Source: Acidiphilium sp. CAG:727
GTDB taxonomy: Bacteria > Bacillota > Clostridia > Christensenellales > Borkfalkiaceae
Assembly (NCBI GenBank): GCA_000437515.1
Contig: FR898434.1
Span: 1 to 17,432, forward strand
Length of the DNA stretch: 17,432 nucleotides
Direction of reading: 5' to 3'
Shown here: piece by piece, positions 7,010 through 14,345 of the stretch
Layout: each line of letters opens with the position of its first letter
Position numbering within the stretch: position 1 is the stretch's first letter
Made by a program: the position numbers and the translations under genes
Notes under the pieces: model-generated
Database searches by the model: none
Told to the model about the DNA's origin: nothing
What the model saw: only the letters and a program-made list of their open reading frames with translations

Positions 7010-7039
7010 ATTATAACCCACTCTTATACCTTTTGTCAA
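7010..7039 (-). promoter_or_regulatory. Sigma-A promoter for xpt
   Basis: On the minus strand, TTGACA (7039-7034) and TATAAT (7015-7010) are perfect consensus hexamers 18 bases apart. Transcription would start near 7003, about 16 bases before the riboswitch P1 helix, giving a leader of about 200 bases. Confidence 0.9.
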
Positions 7040-7108
7040 CCGTTTTTATAGGGTAAACCACAAAATATTTTTTTATTTTTTTTGCCAACCGCAATATATA
7101 GTCGGCGG

Positions 7109-7137
7109 TTGACTTTATCGCGACGGCGTGCTACTAT
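7109..7137 (+). promoter_or_regulatory. Candidate promoter for topB, placing the start site at or just before the ATG
   Basis: TTGACT (7109-7114) and TACTAT (7132-7137) are separated by 17 bases, each one mismatch from consensus. The first transcribed base would fall at about 7144-7147, and the start codon is at 7147. No purine-rich ribosome binding site precedes the ATG. Confidence 0.55.
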
Positions 7138-7146
7138 TATATAGTA

Positions 7147-9225
7147 ATGATAGCAATAATAGCCGAAAAGCCGAGCCTTGCGAGAAATATAGTCGAAGGC
7201 ATCGGAAAAATGAATAAAAGAAACGGTTACTACGAAAATGCGGAGTATATAGTAACTTACGCATTCGGACACCTGTTTTCGCTTTGCGATATAGAGGACT
7301 ACATGCCCGAAAAACCGATTTCGCCGATACGCTGGAAAATGGAAGGACTGCCGTGCTTCCCGGAAAAGTTCAGATTCAGACTCAAAAACGGCGACGACGG
7401 AAAACCGGACGAGGGAGTTAAAAAACAGTTCGAAACCATTTCGGCTTTAATTAACCGCAACGACGTTACCGAAATAGTAAACGCGGGCGACTCGGACAGA
7501 GAAGGCGAAATTATAATACGGCTTTGCGTAGAAAACGCGCTTAAAACCCCGAAAAAATTATCCCGTTTATGGCTGCCCGATCAGACACCGCAGACGGTAA
7601 AAAAAGCGCTTTCGGAAATGAAAGACGAAAAGCATTACGACAATCTTGCGAACGAGGGTTTTTCGCGCACCTATATAGACTGGCTTTACGGCGTAAACCT
7701 TACCCGTTACGCAACATTAAAATCCGGATCTCTTCTCCGCGTAGGCAGAGTTATAGTGCCTATCGTAAAAGCCGTTTACGATCGCGACCGCGAAATAGAA
7801 AATTTTACGCCCGAAATTTATTACGCGCTCGTCTCGAAAGCCGAAACCGACGGCGAAGTGATAGAACTCGTATCGAAATACAAATTCGGTAAAGACGAAA
7901 AGGCGAAAGCCGAGCGTTGTTGCGAGCGTATGAACGCTCTTAAAGCGACGGTTACCGACAAAAAGGCGAAAAAAGACGTTCTCGCGGCGGGCAAACTGTA
8001 TTCTTTGACGAAATTACAGAACTACCTAGGCAAAAAATACAAAATGACTATGGAAACGTCGCTCGCAACCGCGCAAAAACTATACGAAAGAGGATTTATA
8101 AGTTACCCGCGTACCAACTCGGAATACCTCGCTACAAACGAAAAAGAAAAATTCAAAAGCATAATCGCGTCGGTTAAAAAACTCGGTTACGACGTGGTTT
8201 TCAAAGATAAAAAGACCATTTTCGACGATTCTAAAATAGAAGCCCACTCCGCCCTTACCCCGACGTATAAAATTCCGGACAAGGGCGACTTAAGCGACGC
8301 CGAAAGCAAGGTTTATACGGCTATAATGCGGCGGTTTGCCGCGGTTTTCTGCGCGGAAGACTGCCTGATAGAAAAATCGGAACTCACGATTTCGCTCGGC
8401 GGCAAAGAAGATTATTCGATAAAAGGTTCGATTATTCTTCAACCAGGCTGGACGAAGTACGACGGCGGCGAAAGAAAAGACAAAATCTTACCCAAACTCG
8501 AAAAGGGCGACAAAGTAAACGTGGATTTTCACCCCGAAGAAAAACAGACCACTCCCCCGAAACACTACACGATAGAAACGCTGAACAACTATCTCAAAAA
8601 CCCCTTCCGCGACGAAAAAGCGAGTTCGGACGAGAACGACGAAGAGGACTATAAGGCGATTTTCAAGGGTTTGGAACTCGGAACGGAAGCAACCAGAACG
8701 GGAATTATAGACAACGCGAAAAAGAGCAATTACATATCGCTTAAAAAAGACGTATATTACATAGAAAACGCTGGGCGTTTTTTGATAGAACAACTCGTCG
8801 ACATGAAAATTTCTATGGACAAGTACAAGACGAGTCAACTCGGTCAGGCTCTTAAAAAGGTATACCGCGGCGAAATCACCGTGAACGACTGCGTAAAGGA
8901 AGCCGAAGACGAAATAAGCGAAATATTCTCGCACGCGAACGACGACGGCGGAACGGGCTTTTACGGCGAAATCTTAGGCAAATGCCCGAAATGCGGCAAA
9001 GATTTTATCCGCGACAGGTATTTTTACCGTTGCAGCGACAGAGATAATTGCGATTTCAGAATAAATTTCAATATTTTAGGCTGCGTTATCGGCAAAAATC
9101 AGGTAAGTAAAATACTTACCGACAAAATCAGCGACAAACTCACGTTTACGTCTAAAAAAGGCAAAAAATTCGACGCAAAACTGAAACTGTCGCCGGAATA
9201 CAAACTCGATTTTAATTTTCAATAG
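7147..9225 (+). CDS. topB: DNA topoisomerase III (type IA)
   Basis: A 692-residue type IA topoisomerase that passes single strands through a transient 5'-phosphotyrosine break and resolves recombination and replication intermediates. The Toprim domain is at the N-terminus (AIIAEKPSLA at 3-12; the acidic metal motif AGDSDREGE at 113-121). The catalytic core carries GFISYPRTNSEYL, making Y320 the nucleophile and R322 its partner. GVNLTRY near 182-188 and LLRVGR at 196-201 are further core motifs. A C-terminal zinc ribbon has C613, C616, C629 and C635. Length is near that of Bacillus TopB. The start is fixed by the conserved N-terminal motif beginning at residue 3, although no ribosome binding site is present. 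It is the only plus-strand gene, monocistronic, divergent from xpt and convergent with the MBL-fold gene. Confidence 0.95.
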   Translation: MIAIIAEKPSLARNIVEGIGKMNKRNGYYENAEYIVTYAFGHLFSLCDIEDYMPEKPISPIRWKMEGLPCFPEKFRFRLKNGDDGKPDEGVKKQFETISALINRNDVTEIVNAGDSDREGEIIIRLCVENALKTPKKLSRLWLPDQTPQTVKKALSEMKDEKHYDNLANEGFSRTYIDWLYGVNLTRYATLKSGSLLRVGRVIVPIVKAVYDRDREIENFTPEIYYALVSKAETDGEVIELVSKYKFGKDEKAKAERCCERMNALKATVTDKKAKKDVLAAGKLYSLTKLQNYLGKKYKMTMETSLATAQKLYERGFISYPRTNSEYLATNEKEKFKSIIASVKKLGYDVVFKDKKTIFDDSKIEAHSALTPTYKIPDKGDLSDAESKVYTAIMRRFAAVFCAEDCLIEKSELTISLGGKEDYSIKGSIILQPGWTKYDGGERKDKILPKLEKGDKVNVDFHPEEKQTTPPKHYTIETLNNYLKNPFRDEKASSDENDEEDYKAIFKGLELGTEATRTGIIDNAKKSNYISLKKDVYYIENAGRFLIEQLVDMKISMDKYKTSQLGQALKKVYRGEITVNDCVKEAEDEISEIFSHANDDGGTGFYGEILGKCPKCGKDFIRDRYFYRCSDRDNCDFRINFNILGCVIGKNQVSKILTDKISDKLTFTSKKGKKFDAKLKLSPEYKLDFNFQ

Positions 9226-9237
9226 GTTTAACACGCA

Positions 9238-9303
9238 AGCCGCCCCCCCCCCCTTTTTTTTGTGGGGGGGGTGTTTTTTCCGAATTTTTTTTGCGGGGCG
9301 GCT
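9238..9303 (+). terminator. Nested homopolymer-rich hairpins ending topB
   Basis: The outer inverted repeat AGCCGCCCC/GGGGCGGCT (9238-9246 with 9295-9303) is perfect over 9 bp. Inside it an 11-C run (9243-9253) faces an 8-G run (9264-9271). T-runs follow the inner G-run (9274-9279) and the outer stem (9305-9309), so both hairpins are oriented to terminate topB on the plus strand. The minus-strand reading lacks a U-run after the stem, so termination of the convergent gene is less certain. Confidence 0.75.
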
Positions 9304-9307
9304 GTTT

Positions 9308-10444
9308 TTATTTTCGTTTATTGCTTTTTATAATATCGATATAAGAATACGAAACGATTCTCGGTAAAACCTGAATTTTCCCGGCGGAAGAAACAGACAA
9401 TTTAACGGTGCCTTGCAAATCCGTCCGATAAACTTTCACGTTATCACCCGCCAATCTTTCGATAACGCCTGACGACGGATGCCCGTATTTATTATCAACC
9501 CCGCACGAAATAATCGCCCTGTCCGGTTTGACGGCATCGATAAACGCGGCAGAAGTCGAAGTTTCGCTGCCGTGATGAGCGACTTTAAGCGTTCCGCAAG
9601 ATAATTTAAGAATATCGCTTTTATACGCTTCGACTATTTCCGATTCTTTCTCGTTATCTATATCCCCCGTAAGCAAAACGCTTTCACCGAAGCACGTAAT
9701 TTTTATAACCGCCGAAAAGTCGTTCGCGTCCGCGAATTTTCGTTCGTCTTTATAATCCTCGTGATCTTTCGCATAAGGCAATAAAAATTCCACCGAATAT
9801 TCGTACTCGTCACAGCCGTGATTTACGGTATTCGTAAAATCGCTTCCGTCATCGAAAAATTCCCAATAGGACTTTTCGTTATAAACGGCAGTAAGATAAT
9901 CGGTATATGCGTCGGCCGTATCGTCCTCGAATTTACGACCGACGTTGAAGCCGCCCGATAATTTATCGGTGTTCGCCCTGATATACGGTCTGAAACTGTT
10001 AAGAACTTTATAGTTTTTATAGACGTAATCGAGCGAACCGACGTGATCGGCGTCCGAATGGGTTGCAACGCAATAATCTATCGTAAGTTTTTTGCCGTTT
10101 TCGGTAAGATATTCGTCGAGTTTTTCTTCCGTCGCTTTACCGTTACCTCCGCCGTCTACGAGCATGTTTTTGCCGTCGGGGAATTTTATAAAAGTAGCGT
10201 CGCCCTGCCCTACGTCTATAAAATATACTTCAAAATCACCCAAAGTTTCAACGACGGCAGTCGAATTTTTCGTGGACGACGGCGCATATTGCCGCTTGCC
10301 CGAATTTTTGTTTATATAAATACCGACGACGAAAGAAGCCGTAGCGACAGCCGCGACGCCGGCGTAAAAAAATCTGTTCCGCCCGATTTTATAAAATAAA
10401 TTTCTTATCGGACTATGTAATTTTTTTCTTTTGTTATCCGACAT
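9308..10444 (-). CDS. Membrane-anchored ComEC/Rec2-like metallo-beta-lactamase-fold hydrolase
   Basis: A 378-residue protein with a basic N-terminus, one membrane segment (about 24-44), a short linker, then an MBL-fold domain facing outside. Motifs: VYFIDVGQGDATFI at 73-86, LVDGGG at 95-100, the metal motif HSDADH at 129-134, LLTGD with D261, AHHGS with H290/H291, and a late GHPS with H322. This set is typical of the C-terminal domain of the competence protein ComEC. The DNA-channel domain of ComEC is absent, so it is a stand-alone relative that may be an extracellular nuclease or phosphodiesterase; the substrate is not known. The gene starts 13 bases after rlmI, with GGGA upstream, and is probably the last gene of that operon. 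Confidence 0.85.
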   Translation of the reverse strand: MSDNKRKKLHSPIRNLFYKIGRNRFFYAGVAAVATASFVVGIYINKNSGKRQYAPSSTKNSTAVVETLGDFEVYFIDVGQGDATFIKFPDGKNMLVDGGGNGKATEEKLDEYLTENGKKLTIDYCVATHSDADHVGSLDYVYKNYKVLNSFRPYIRANTDKLSGGFNVGRKFEDDTADAYTDYLTAVYNEKSYWEFFDDGSDFTNTVNHGCDEYEYSVEFLLPYAKDHEDYKDERKFADANDFSAVIKITCFGESVLLTGDIDNEKESEIVEAYKSDILKLSCGTLKVAHHGSETSTSAAFIDAVKPDRAIISCGVDNKYGHPSSGVIERLAGDNVKVYRTDLQGTVKLSVSSAGKIQVLPRIVSYSYIDIIKSNKRK

Positions 10445-10457
10445 ATCGTTTTTCCCG

Positions 10458-11621
10458 TTACAAAACCTTTATAACGGCGACCTTCAGATACAGACTTTCG
10501 TCGTAGCCGATACACACGGCGTGATCTTTGCCCTGCGTACGGAGTTCCACGAGTTTTGCCCTTACTCCGCTTTCGAAAACGCTCTCTTTAATCATCTGTA
10601 AAAACAGCGGTAAGGTAAGGTGTTGCGAACAACTGCAAGTTACGAGATAACCGCCTTTTTCGACGAGTTTCAAAGCGTTTGCGTTGATGTCTTTATATCC
10701 TTTGTACCCCGCTTTTACGGTATCCGCGGTTTTAGTGAAAGCGGGCGGGTCGAGTACGATTACTCCAAACTTTTCGCCCGATTTTCTGTATTCCCTTAAC
10801 GCTTCGAAAACGTCCGCGATGCGGGTATTGATTTCGAGAGCGTTGAGTCGCGCGTTTTTCTCGACCAATTCGATTGCCGTTTTGCTTATATCTATCGCCG
10901 TAACTTCTTTCGCGCCGTATTTTTTTGCGCAGAGAGAAAATCCGCCCTCGTTACAGAAACAATCTAAAACCGTCTTGTCTTTAACGTAAAATTTAAGATC
11001 GTCGCGGTTTTCTTTCTGATCGAGAAAATATCCCGTCTTCTGTCCGTTTTCGAGGTCTACTATAAGTTTAAGTCCGTTCTCTACGATAATCGATTGAGTT
11101 TCGTTTTTACCGTAAATAACGCCCTTTTTAAGGGGTAAACCCTCCTTCTCTCTTATGGCGACGTCGCTACGCTCGTAAATAGTCGACGGAGCGAACCTTT
11201 TTACGAGAATATCTATTACGTCGTTTTTTACGACTTCCATGCCGAGCGAGAGAAACTGAACGGAAAGTTTATCGCCGTATTTATCGACGATAAGCCCGGG
11301 CAGATTATCCGATTCGCCGAATACGACGCGGTAATTATCGTTATAGCCGAGTTCGCGCCTGCCTTCGTCCGCAATTTTTATTCTTTCTTCGAAAAAGTCT
11401 TTATTTATCTCTTCGCTTTTCGTCGTAAGCATTCTTACGATGATCTTCGAGTGGTGATTTATAAAGCCTTTACCGACATATCGCCCGTCGAACGCTTTAA
11501 CTTCGGCAACGCTGCCCTGCTTGTCTTTGCCTTCGATTTTCTGAACTTCGTTGGCGAAAATCCACGGGTAGCCGTTCAATACTTTTTTTTCTTCGTTTCT
11601 TTTAAGAGTAACAGTATACAT
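10458..11621 (-). CDS. rlmI: RlmI-like 23S rRNA (cytosine-5) methyltransferase, SAM-dependent with PUA domain
   Basis: A 387-residue cytosolic RNA methyltransferase. The N-terminal part (about 1-75) is a PUA domain beginning with KVLNGYPWIFANEV, which is characteristic of the RlmI/YwbD group. The Rossmann methyltransferase domain has the SAM-binding motif VLDCFCNEGGFSL at 218-230, IDIS at 243-246, the catalytic-type DPPAF at 291-295, KGYKDIN at 307-313 and CSCSQH at 329-334. Escherichia coli RlmI methylates C1962 of 23S rRNA; the site in this organism is inferred. The ATG shares one base with the stop of the serine dehydratase gene (TGATG), so the two are coupled. Upstream GGT is a weak ribosome binding site, which supports coupling. 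Confidence 0.88.
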   Translation of the reverse strand: MYTVTLKRNEEKKVLNGYPWIFANEVQKIEGKDKQGSVAEVKAFDGRYVGKGFINHHSKIIVRMLTTKSEEINKDFFEERIKIADEGRRELGYNDNYRVVFGESDNLPGLIVDKYGDKLSVQFLSLGMEVVKNDVIDILVKRFAPSTIYERSDVAIREKEGLPLKKGVIYGKNETQSIIVENGLKLIVDLENGQKTGYFLDQKENRDDLKFYVKDKTVLDCFCNEGGFSLCAKKYGAKEVTAIDISKTAIELVEKNARLNALEINTRIADVFEALREYRKSGEKFGVIVLDPPAFTKTADTVKAGYKGYKDINANALKLVEKGGYLVTCSCSQHLTLPLFLQMIKESVFESGVRAKLVELRTQGKDHAVCIGYDESLYLKVAVIKVL

Positions 11622-12829
11622 CAGTCTTTTTTACCGTAAATTTTGGCAAGTCCGCCCGCGGCGGTTTCTCTGTATCCCCTGCCGAGATCTTTGCCCGTTT
11701 CGTACATGGTGGAAACGGCGGTGTCGAAAGTGATTTTGCGGGTGTCGGCAAGAAAGGACGCAAGCGTTACTTCGTTGAGCGCGCGAAGCGCCGCGACGGC
11801 GTTGCGCTCTATGCAGGGAATCTGCACGAGTCCGCAAATCGGATCGCACGTCAAACCGAGGTGGTGTTCTATGGCGACTTCGGCGGCGTACTCGATCTGA
11901 TCGAGATTCATGTTTTTAAGTTCGCCTATCCCTGCCGAAGCCATGGCGCACGCAACGCCGACTTCTGCCTGACAGCCACACTGCGCTCCGCTTATAGAAG
12001 CGTTGCTTTTTACTATATTGCCGATTATGCCTGCCGTTGCCAACGCCCTGACGATTATTCTATCGGGAATATCGTTTTTTTGTTGCAGATAGCAAAATAC
12101 TGCGGGAAGCACTCCGCACGAACCGCAAGTCGGCGCGGTAACGACCCTGCCGCCGTCGGCGTTTTCTTCCGACGCCGCGAAAGCGTAGGCGCACACGAGT
12201 CTGTTTTCGCGGGTTTCTTCGTCTTCGTTCAGCACGTACTGTTCGTAGAGAATTTTCGCCTTTCTTCTCGTGCCGAGCCCGCCCGACAATATACCGTCGG
12301 CTTTAAGCCCCCTTGCGACGCAGGCTTTCATTTCTTCCCATACCGAACCGATATAGTCTAAAATTTCTTCACCCTCGAAAACTTCGGCGTACTGCCAGAA
12401 TTTAAGATCGTTTTCAAGGCAAAATTCCTTGATTTCGGCGAAGTTTTTATGCGGATATACTTCTCTGCTTTCCTGCGTTTTTTCGCCGTCGAATACTATT
12501 TCTCCGCCGCCGACGCTGTAAACCGTGGCTTTATCGATTTCTTTTCCGCCACTGTAAGCGGCTAAAACCATAGTGTTGGGATGAACGAGATTTTCTTCGT
12601 TCGTATCGCCGAATACAACTTCGGTTTTTATCGGCGAAAAGGTTTCTTCGATTATTTTATCGGTAAGATGCCCTTTGCCGGTAGCGGAAAGCGAGCCGAA
12701 GAGAGTGACCTTAAACTCTTCGGCTTCGATATTTTTCGCCTTGAATATGCGACACGCCTTTTCGGGCCCCATGGTGTGGGAACTCGACGGTCCGCGTCCG
12801 ATTTTATAAAGTTCTTTAAGCGATTTCAT
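11621..12829 (-). CDS. sdaA: L-serine dehydratase (L-serine ammonia-lyase), iron-sulfur-dependent, single chain
   Basis: A 402-residue cytosolic enzyme converting L-serine to pyruvate and ammonia with a [4Fe-4S] cluster. The beta-domain comes first, with GRGPSSSHTMGPEKA at 11-25, followed by the alpha-domain with APTCGSCGVLPA at 232-243, SGAQCGCQAEVG at 280-291 and CDPICGLVQIPCIERNA at 328-344. The cysteines C284/C286, C328 and C339 are candidate cluster ligands. Many Firmicutes have two separate chains (SdaAA, SdaAB); this is the fused form in beta-then-alpha order. The start overlaps the stop of the C_GCAxxG_C_C gene by four bases (ATGA), and rlmI follows with a one-base overlap. Oxygen sensitivity of the cluster fits an anaerobe. 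Confidence 0.95.
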   Translation of the reverse strand: MKSLKELYKIGRGPSSSHTMGPEKACRIFKAKNIEAEEFKVTLFGSLSATGKGHLTDKIIEETFSPIKTEVVFGDTNEENLVHPNTMVLAAYSGGKEIDKATVYSVGGGEIVFDGEKTQESREVYPHKNFAEIKEFCLENDLKFWQYAEVFEGEEILDYIGSVWEEMKACVARGLKADGILSGGLGTRRKAKILYEQYVLNEDEETRENRLVCAYAFAASEENADGGRVVTAPTCGSCGVLPAVFCYLQQKNDIPDRIIVRALATAGIIGNIVKSNASISGAQCGCQAEVGVACAMASAGIGELKNMNLDQIEYAAEVAIEHHLGLTCDPICGLVQIPCIERNAVAALRALNEVTLASFLADTRKITFDTAVSTMYETGKDLGRGYRETAAGGLAKIYGKKD

Positions 12830-13272
12830 TCTCGTATTCCGAGTTCTTCCGCAAGAACGTCCGCCGCGATTTTACAGAGTTCGGCGCACGGGCGTTTCTT
12901 GACGTATTCCGCCGTTCTGACCGACGGATCGTCGCTCGACAATTTAACGGTACCCGCAAGCAATTCTCTGCAGATAATCGAGCCGTTTATTTCTTTGTTT
13001 TTAGCCGCAAGGCGTTGAATAAGCGCGTAATGTTCGGCTTTGCTTACGCCGTTATTATCGTCGTAGCCTTTCAGAAGCCCCGCGACCATGCAACTGCCCG
13101 TAAACGCTCCGCACGCCTCGCGAAGTCTGCCTATGCCGCCGCCGAACGACGAGGCGAGTCTTAAATAGGCTTCGGTATCGCCGCCGATTAAATCGGAATA
13201 AGCCAAAATAACCGCCTGCGCGCAGTTATAGCCTTGTTTGAAATATTGTTCGGCTTTTTCGCCTCTCGTCAT
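12826..13272 (-). CDS. C_GCAxxG_C_C family redox-type protein
   Basis: A 148-residue protein of the C_GCAxxG_C_C family, whose function is not established. It is named for conserved, probably redox-active or metal-binding cysteines. Visible are NCAQA with C17, the glycine-rich segment FGGGIGRLREACGAFTGSC (43-61) with C54 and C61, and further Cys at 101, 129 and 133. The rest is helical in appearance, with no signal peptide or membrane segment. The product is short but at the usual family length. Its stop overlaps the serine dehydratase start (ATGA), which suggests they act together or are at least coexpressed; a role in cluster or redox maintenance of that enzyme is only an inference. It begins 38 bases after the recA stop with a mediocre AAGGCGG ribosome binding site and no evident promoter of its own. 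Confidence 0.88.
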   Translation of the reverse strand: MTRGEKAEQYFKQGYNCAQAVILAYSDLIGGDTEAYLRLASSFGGGIGRLREACGAFTGSCMVAGLLKGYDDNNGVSKAEHYALIQRLAAKNKEINGSIICRELLAGTVKLSSDDPSVRTAEYVKKRPCAELCKIAADVLAEELGIRE

Positions 13273-13299
13273 ACGTAATTACCCGCCTTTATCCGCCGA

Positions 13300-13323
13300 A
13301 AAGCCCCGTTTTATTGAGGCTTT
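13300..13323 (-). terminator. Weak hairpin at the end of recA
   Basis: AAAGCCTC pairs with GGGGCTTT (8 bp with one G-U, minus strand) around an 8-base loop that includes the recA stop codon. Only four Ts follow, then CGGCGG. It may be a partial terminator that lets some transcription into the next gene, which has no visible promoter. Confidence 0.45.
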
Positions 13324-14315
13324 GCGGCGTTCTTCGCCGCTTCGCGGATTTGTTCTTCGATTTCTTTTTCGATTTCGGGATTATTGGTAAGATAATCTTT
13401 AGCCTTATCTCTTCCCTGCGCGATTTTTTCGCCTTTATACGAGAACCAGGAACCGCTCTTTTCGAGTATTCCGAACTCTACGCCGAGGTCGACTATACAA
13501 CCGGTCTGCGAAATGCCTTCGCCGTAAATAATATCGAATTCCGCAGTTTTGAATGGCGGAGCGAGTTTATTTTTGACGATTTTCGCTTTCGTTCTGTTAC
13601 CGAACATTCCGTTACTGTCTTTAAGCGTATCGGTTTTTCTGACGTCTATACGGACGGAAGCGTAGAATTTAAGCGCCTTGCCGCCCGGGGTAACTTCGGG
13701 ATTGCCGAACATTACGCCGACCTTTTCGCGAAGTTGGTTGATAAAGATAACGCAGGTTTTCGATTTATTGGTAATACCCGTAAGTTTACGAAGAGCCTGC
13801 GACATAAGTCTTGCCTGTAAGCCGACGTGAGAATCGCCCATATCGCCTTCGATTTCGGCCTTCGGAGTAAGCGCGGCTACCGAGTCGACCACGATAAGGT
13901 CAACCGCTCCGCTTCTTACGAGATTATCGGTAATGTCGAGAGCCTGTTCGCCCGTATCGGGTTGAGATACGTACAGATTTTCGAGGTCTACGCCGAGTTT
14001 AGCCGCATAAACGGGGTCAAGCGCGTGTTCTGCGTCGATAAACGCCGCTATACCGCCCATTTTTTGAGTTTCGGCTATAACGTGCAACGCGACGGTCGTT
14101 TTACCCGAAGATTCCGGTCCGTAAATTTCGATTATTCTTCCGCGCGGAACGCCGCCTATACCGAGCGCGAGATCGAGCGTAAGGCAACCCGTGGGGATAA
14201 CGTCTATCGTCTGATCCGCCGCGCCTTGTCCGAGTTTCATTATCGCGCCTTTTCCGTATTGCTTCTCGATCTCTTTAAGTACGAGGTCGAGCGCCTTTTG
14301 CTTTTCTTCCAACAT
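13311..14315 (-). CDS. recA: Recombinase RecA
   Basis: A 334-residue bacterial recombinase that forms a filament on single-stranded DNA, catalyses strand exchange and triggers LexA cleavage. Walker A GPESSGKT is at 66-73, the catalytic glutamate E96 sits in DAEHALDP, Walker B LIVVDS is at 140-145, and the DNA-binding loop 2 region runs from NQLREKVG at 193-200 to VTPGG at 208-212. The C-terminal tail is short and moderately acidic then basic. Length is slightly under the Bacillus protein. AGAGG lies 10 bases before the ATG. The gene follows cinA by 30 bases with no promoter or Firmicutes-type LexA box in the gap, so it is likely cotranscribed with the pgsA-cinA group. Confidence 0.98.
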   Translation of the reverse strand: MLEEKQKALDLVLKEIEKQYGKGAIMKLGQGAADQTIDVIPTGCLTLDLALGIGGVPRGRIIEIYGPESSGKTTVALHVIAETQKMGGIAAFIDAEHALDPVYAAKLGVDLENLYVSQPDTGEQALDITDNLVRSGAVDLIVVDSVAALTPKAEIEGDMGDSHVGLQARLMSQALRKLTGITNKSKTCVIFINQLREKVGVMFGNPEVTPGGKALKFYASVRIDVRKTDTLKDSNGMFGNRTKAKIVKNKLAPPFKTAEFDIIYGEGISQTGCIVDLGVEFGILEKSGSWFSYKGEKIAQGRDKAKDYLTNNPEIEKEIEEQIREAAKNAAKPQ

Positions 14316-14345
14316 ATATTTATACCTCTCGATATTTTTTCTTTA

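Larger units (their letters stand above)
6804..7146. other. 343-bp divergent intergenic region between xpt and topB
   Basis: No protein gene is supported here. It holds, from right to left, the topB promoter (plus strand, 7109-7137), an A/T-rich stretch at about 7061-7083, the xpt promoter (minus strand, 7010-7039), the riboswitch (6918-6987), an accessory hairpin, and the leader terminator. Confidence 0.9.

Noticed and set aside
7061..7100. A/T-run region as a replication origin or binding-site cluster
   Set aside because: No DnaA boxes or iterated repeats are visible; it is adequately explained as the AT-rich spacer between divergent promoters.
7036..7272. Minus-strand open reading frame of 78 codons overlapping the xpt promoter and the topB start
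   Set aside because: It overlaps two promoters and the conserved topB N-terminus, and resembles no known protein.
8488..8934. Open reading frame of 148 codons on the minus strand inside topB
   Set aside because: It lies wholly within a confirmed type IA topoisomerase gene; the hydrophobic look comes from reading Lys/Glu codons backwards.
7147..9225. topB as a marker of a plasmid or integrative element
   Set aside because: TopB occurs on conjugative elements, but here no relaxase, integrase, repeats or composition shift flank it, and both neighbours are chromosomal housekeeping genes.
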